Assembly: GCA_945861815.1 (NCBI GenBank) | Contig: CAMAVV010000011.1 | Coordinates: 1-16,296, forward strand | Reading direction: 5' to 3' | DNA: 16,296 nt | DNA from: Thermoflexus hugenholtzii JAD2 | Lineage (GTDB): Bacteria; Chloroflexota; Dehalococcoidia; SHYB01 | Shown: positions 13,414-16,296 of the stretch, in pieces | Position numbering within the stretch: position 1 is the stretch's first letter | Layout: every line of letters starts with the position of its first letter | Notes under the pieces: model-generated | The model's database searches: none | What the model saw: only the letters and a program-made list of their open reading frames with translations | What the model was told of the DNA's origin: nothing | Program-made: the position numbers and the translations under genes

Positions 13414-14286
13414 TTACCTTGCCTCTTTAGCGCGGGTGATAGCTGAGAGCAGCGAGCGCTTGGTCAGCACGCCGACCAGGTGGATGCGCTGTTCGATGGT
13501 GCCGCGCATATCGGTGATAGGCTTGGCGGCCTTCTTGGCAGCTTCAGCCGCTTGCATGACGGAGTCCTCCGTGGGCGCCTTGCCGGTGAGCCAGTTGCCG
13601 GCCTCGGTGGCGAAGATGGGCGTTGGGCCGACAGAGGCGAGGGCGATGCGCGCCGACTTGATGCTGTTGCCGTTGAGCACCACGGAGACGCCGACGCCGA
13701 CAACGGCGATATCCATCTCGTTGCGCGGGATAAAGCGGATATAGGTGGAACCCATCTTTGCCTGTGGCGGCGGGATGCTCATGGAGACGAGGAGTTCGCC
13801 ATCCTGGAGCACGCTCTTCCCTGGGCCTGTGCAGAAATGCTCGACGGGGACCGAGCGCTTGCCCTTGGGCCCGGCGATGTTGGCCGTTGCGCCTAAGGCG
13901 ATAAGCGAGGGGATCGCATCGGCGCTGGGCGCAGCGTTCGCCAGGTTGCCGCCGATGCCTGCGCGGGTCTGAATCTGGATGCCGCCGATGAGGGAGGCAG
14001 AATCGTAGAGGCCGGGGTACTTGGCGGAGATATGCTTGTCCTCGTAGACGCGATAGCAAGGAACCGCCGCTCCAAGAACAAGGCCCTTGGAGTCAGAGTA
14101 GGAAAGTTCGTTCATCTCAGCGATGTGTTTCACGTCGACGACGCGATCAACGATGTAGCGCTTCACTCGAAGCTGAACGAGGAGGTCGGTGCCGCCCGCG
14201 AGGGCGCGCGCCTTGGCTCCCTTTTCAGCCATGAGCTGGATCGCCTCGTTGAGCGTCTTCGGCGCTCGGTATTCAAAGTCCTGCAG
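13414..14286 (-). CDS. FAD-binding subunit of the molybdenum hydroxylase, probable CTG start
   Basis: The medium subunit, about 290 residues, which passes electrons from the [2Fe-2S] clusters to an acceptor. FAD-binding motifs are LAGGTDLLVQL near residues 29-39 and TRAGIGGNLANAAPSADA near 108-124; a C-terminal CO-dehydrogenase-flavoprotein-like domain follows. The start is unusual. The family N-terminus, here QDFEYRAPKTLNEAI, is intact, but the only in-frame start candidate close before it is CTG at 14286, with AGGGGG (14298-14293) six bases upstream. The next ATG (residue 19, position 14232) would remove the first conserved strand. An in-frame extension runs to 14721 but would overlap the divergent oxidoreductase gene. 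It is the first gene of the operon. Confidence 0.87.
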   Translation of the reverse strand: MQDFEYRAPKTLNEAIQLMAEKGAKARALAGGTDLLVQLRVKRYIVDRVVDVKHIAEMNELSYSDSKGLVLGAAVPCYRVYEDKHISAKYPGLYDSASLIGGIQIQTRAGIGGNLANAAPSADAIPSLIALGATANIAGPKGKRSVPVEHFCTGPGKSVLQDGELLVSMSIPPPQAKMGSTYIRFIPRNEMDIAVVGVGVSVVLNGNSIKSARIALASVGPTPIFATEAGNWLTGKAPTEDSVMQAAEAAKKAAKPITDMRGTIEQRIHLVGVLTKRSLLSAITRAKEAR

Positions 14287-14318
14287 AGGCCACCCCCTAG
14301 AATGGTTTGAGCGTCGAA

Positions 14319-14347
14319 ACTTTACACCAATTATCTCCTGTCCGCAA
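14319..14347 (-). promoter_or_regulatory. Candidate promoter of the molybdenum hydroxylase operon
   Basis: On the minus strand TTGCGG (14347-14342) and TAAAGT (14324-14319) are separated by exactly 17 bases. The matches to consensus are partial, 3 of 6 and 4 of 6. A start near 14312 would leave a leader of about 25 bases containing the AGGGGG site before the CTG codon. Moderate support only. Confidence 0.35.
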
Positions 14348-14467
14348 CTGTTTTCCGTTACGCGCCACACGCTCGAAAATCGGGCCTGCCAGGCGGGTCG
14401 ATGCAGACTGCCCCTTTGCCCGCTGGGGCTTCCCTTTGCAGCGCATATCGGTGGCATCACCTGATTC

Positions 14468-14497
14468 CACATGCTACGATGTGCCCTCGTATGTGCC
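14468..14497. promoter_or_regulatory. Candidate operator and -10 box upstream of the LLM oxidoreductase
   Basis: CACAT (14468-14472) and ATGTG (14479-14483) form an inverted repeat around a 6-bp core. ATGTGCC then occurs twice as a direct repeat, at 14479 and 14491, spaced 12 bases. A TGC plus TACGAT (14475-14480) extended -10-like box overlaps the first palindrome, so a bound regulator would block it. Whether it is a true operator is unproven. Confidence 0.35.
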
Positions 14498-14559
14498 TCT
14501 CCTTCGCGCCCGATCCCTGATTCAGAGTCACTAACTTTCCTCCAAGGAGCCGTCCACCC

Positions 14560-15576
14560 ATGCGCTATGCCCTCCGCTTCCAAGGCGAAACGCTCGAAGA
14601 GGTCACCGCCTGGGCAAAGAAGGTGGATGAGGCGCGTTTCGATGTGCTGTGGTCGCAGGAGCTGCACACCTCGCCCTTCATCTATCCGGCAGCCGTGGCC
14701 GGCGTCACCAAGCGCGTCCACCTCGGCTCAGGAATCGCCCTCGCCTTTGTTCGCAGTCCCATGTCCATGGCCATCACAGCCTTTGACCTGGACCGCCTGA
14801 CGAACGGGCGCTTCATCTTGGGGCTGGGAACGGGCGTCAAAGGCCTGGTGATGCGCTGGCACGGGGGAACCTACGGAGCGCCTGCGCCGCACCTGAAAGA
14901 ATGCATCAAGCTGGTGCGTCTCATCATGGACAACGCGCCACAGGGAAAGCCTATCCAGTTCAAGGGCGACTACTACGATGTGGACGTGCGCGGTTTCTCC
15001 ATCGAGCACCGCATCGCGCGGCCACGGGTGCCTATCTACGCCGCCGCCATCGGGCCAGCCATGATGCGAGCCGTTGGCGAGGTTGCAGATGGAGTGCTGG
15101 GCCAGATCATGGTCTCCATCAAATGGGTGAAGGATGTGATGGAGCCGAACCTGAAGATCGGCCTTGACCGGGCCGGGCGAAAGCGCGAGGAGTTCGACCT
15201 TGCGCCGACGATCACGATGGCCATCAGCAAGGACGTGAAGAAGGCCAAGCGCGACCTGGCGAAGACGATCTCCTTTTATTGCACCGTCGCCACCTATCAG
15301 AAGCTCTTTGAGCATTACGGCTTTGCCAAAGAGGCCGGGGCAGTGCGCGAGCAGTTCATCACGCGGGGCGGCCACGGGCCGTGGTGCTGGGACCTGATCT
15401 CCGATGATATGGTGGACGCTTTCCATGTCTCAGGCTCGCCGGACCAGGCGCGGGCGCGGCTGAAGCAATATGAGGGGATCGCGGATACGGTGACCTTTAC
15501 GCCGCCCGCCTACTTCATAACGCCGGAAGAGACGAGCGAATACCAGGACGCGATCCTGTCTACCTTCGCGAGGTAG
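14560..15576 (+). CDS. LLM-class (luciferase-like) F420/FMN-dependent oxidoreductase
   Basis: A 338-residue luciferase-like TIM-barrel oxidoreductase. Typical features are the first strand (MRYALRF), FDVLWSQELHTSPF near residue 27, the VTKRVHLGSGIALAFVRSP stretch near 49, LTNGRFILGLGTG near 80, the helix region PHLKECIKLVRLIM, and RPRVPIYAAAIGPAMMRAVGEVADG after it. Members use F420 (methylene-H4MPT reductase-like) or reduced FMN (monooxygenases); the full-length single-chain form and the Ddn-like gene in this window favour F420, as an inference. AAGGAG (14544-14549) lies ten bases before the ATG. It is divergent from the molybdenum hydroxylase operon, so the two may share regulation or a substrate pathway. 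The 3' end overlaps ruvX by 17 bases. Substrate unknown. Confidence 0.88.
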   Translation: MRYALRFQGETLEEVTAWAKKVDEARFDVLWSQELHTSPFIYPAAVAGVTKRVHLGSGIALAFVRSPMSMAITAFDLDRLTNGRFILGLGTGVKGLVMRWHGGTYGAPAPHLKECIKLVRLIMDNAPQGKPIQFKGDYYDVDVRGFSIEHRIARPRVPIYAAAIGPAMMRAVGEVADGVLGQIMVSIKWVKDVMEPNLKIGLDRAGRKREEFDLAPTITMAISKDVKKAKRDLAKTISFYCTVATYQKLFEHYGFAKEAGAVREQFITRGGHGPWCWDLISDDMVDAFHVSGSPDQARARLKQYEGIADTVTFTPPAYFITPEETSEYQDAILSTFAR

Positions 15577-16045
15577 GCCGCCTGCGTCCGTGTTGCTGCG
15601 GGGCCGATTCAGCAGGCTTCGCTATATGCTGCGGCGCGCCCTTGCTGTCCAAGTACCCCTGGAGCAGGACCGTCGCCGCCATGGCATCGATGTTGGCGCG
15701 CCGCTTCTCAGCTGACAGGCCCGCCTCTCGCATACGCCGCTCTGCTTCGACGGTGGTCAAGCGCTCATCGAAGGTCTCGATGGCGATGGGTGTGGCCTTG
15801 CGCAACTGTGCAACAAATGCCTCCACAAGGCGCGCCTGTTCGCCGAGCCGGCCGCTCATGGAGATAGGCATGCCGACAAGGATGCGCTGGGCTTCATACC
15901 GTTTCGCCAAGTCAAGGATGCGCTGAATATCGTCGTTAGCCTTGGTGCGGCGAATGACGATGATAGGCGTGGCGAACGAACCCGTGGGGTCGCTTATCGC
16001 TACGCCAACGGTCTTTGTGCCAGCGTCGAGTGCGAGGATACGCAT
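15560..16045 (-). CDS. ruvX: Putative pre-16S rRNA nuclease / Holliday junction resolvase-like RuvX (YqgF)
   Basis: A 161-residue YqgF-family RNase H-fold nuclease. In E. coli the family completes 16S rRNA 5' processing; roles in Holliday junction resolution have also been proposed. The acidic catalytic residues are present: D7 in ILALDAGTKTVGVAI, E94 in FDERLTTVEAERRM and D120 in NIDAMAATVLLQGYLD, plus GMPISMSGRLGEQA at 58-71. The core ends near residue 135 and is followed by a basic, Gln/Pro-rich tail (to RRPTSRR), probably disordered; most of it is antisense to nothing, with only its last codons overlapping the LLM gene. The ATG at 16045 has no Shine-Dalgarno but lies eight bases after a GATAAT box, suggesting a leaderless message. 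Confidence 0.92.
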   Translation of the reverse strand: MRILALDAGTKTVGVAISDPTGSFATPIIVIRRTKANDDIQRILDLAKRYEAQRILVGMPISMSGRLGEQARLVEAFVAQLRKATPIAIETFDERLTTVEAERRMREAGLSAEKRRANIDAMAATVLLQGYLDSKGAPQHIAKPAESAPQQHGRRRPTSRR

Positions 16046-16053
16046 GCCAGGTC

Positions 16054-16062
16054 ATTATCGCA
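16054..16062 (-). promoter_or_regulatory. Extended -10 promoter of ruvX
   Basis: The minus strand reads TGC then GATAAT (16059-16054), five of six to consensus with the extended TG. Eight bases (16053-16046) separate it from the ATG, the same geometry as the Nudix gene at 2063. A transcript would start at or next to the start codon. No -35 element is evident. Confidence 0.55.
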
Positions 16063-16172
16063 TGAGGCTTGCTAAGGTTTTAGGGATTGCTATTCAGTTT
16101 TTGTGTTCTTCGTTGCTCCTTTGGTTGGGGTTTGCGGGAATGGGGATGGAGGGTACAGGCGGTCGGACGGCG

Positions 16173-16291
16173 GTCCTTTCGCGAGAGGACGTTCCAGGTG
16201 GTGGTGCGAGAATGTAGCATCCTTCCGAAGAAGGACGGGGTCGCATCCGAAGATGCGCTGGCCCACGGTCCCAAGGCGACTAACGTCAGCC
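16173..16291. other. Cluster of perfect hairpins, possible structured RNA or terminator region
   Basis: Four inverted repeats lie in about 120 bases. GTCCT/AGGAC spans 16173-16190. TCCTTC-CGAA-GAAGGA spans 16220-16235. CGCATC-CGAA-GATGCG spans 16242-16257. GGCGAC-TAAC-GTC(A)GCC spans 16275-16291. On the minus strand the two middle loops are UUCG closed by C-G, the most stable RNA tetraloop type. No T-run follows, and no known RNA family was recognised. A minus-strand frame also stays open from the edge to 16090, so this may instead be a gene end. Confidence 0.4.
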
Positions 16292-16296
16292 TGCCA

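Noticed and set aside
10597..14286. Aerobic CO dehydrogenase (coxMSL)
   Set aside because: Subunit order and folds fit the wider family, but the large subunit has AYRAPG instead of the form I active-site loop AYxCSFR, so CO oxidation is not supported.
14287..14721. N-terminal extension of the FAD subunit to an upstream start at 14721
   Set aside because: The extension overlaps the divergent LLM gene and its ribosome binding site, shows no homology to the family N-terminus, and would make the protein about 145 residues too long.
16090..16296. Minus-strand frame open from the right edge to a stop at 16090 (68 codons)
   Set aside because: It could be the end of a gene outside the window, but it is proline-rich without motifs, another frame is also open there, and perfect hairpins interrupt it. 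Left uncalled.

Overview
This 16.3 kb GC-rich window looks like part of a bacterial chromosome, most likely from the Chloroflexota (Dehalococcoidia or the SAR202 group). That placement is an inference from gene content: an F420-type luciferase-like oxidoreductase, a Ddn-like F420H2 reductase, a family III CoA-transferase, an aerobic molybdenum hydroxylase, and frequent TTG/GTG starts. No rRNA, tRNA, CRISPR array or insertion sequence was seen. No phage or defence genes are visible apart from one small toxin-antitoxin pair.

Left part (1-2063, minus strand): a four-gene operon, read right to left, of a Nudix CoA pyrophosphatase, a pyridoxamine-phosphate-oxidase-like flavoprotein, a Ddn-type deazaflavin oxidoreductase, and a membrane-anchored metallophosphoesterase cut by the window edge. 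A 90 bp divergent promoter region separates it from a plus-strand block (2154-6598). That block holds a fused two-domain CaiB/BaiF CoA-transferase, CcdA and a TlpA-like thioredoxin lipoprotein (a thiol-reducing pair), and a Phd/RelB-RelE toxin-antitoxin module. The ccdA leader carries two perfect inverted repeats, one of which contains the only good Shine-Dalgarno sequence.

Middle (6625-9660, minus): recJ and an orphan fabF. They are separated by an 80 bp element with inverted-repeat ends. The fabF leader has a consensus extended -10 box and an unusual 8-bp-period tandem repeat.

Right part (10016-14286, minus): a molybdenum hydroxylase operon in the order FAD subunit, 2x[2Fe-2S] subunit, molybdopterin subunit, MoaD/ThiS-like sulfur carrier, and a small three-helix membrane protein. 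The FAD subunit appears to start at CTG, and the sulfur carrier ends in GGGMV rather than GG. Divergent from this operon is an F420/FMN luciferase-like oxidoreductase, whose 3' end overlaps convergently with ruvX. The right edge holds several perfect hairpins, two of them UUCG-capped on the minus strand, with no assigned function.

Functionally the window combines redox and CoA chemistry (Mo hydroxylase, LLM, Ddn, CoA-transferase, CoA pyrophosphatase) with housekeeping genes (recJ, ruvX, fabF). The substrates of the Mo hydroxylase, the CoA-transferase and the LLM enzyme cannot be read from the sequence.
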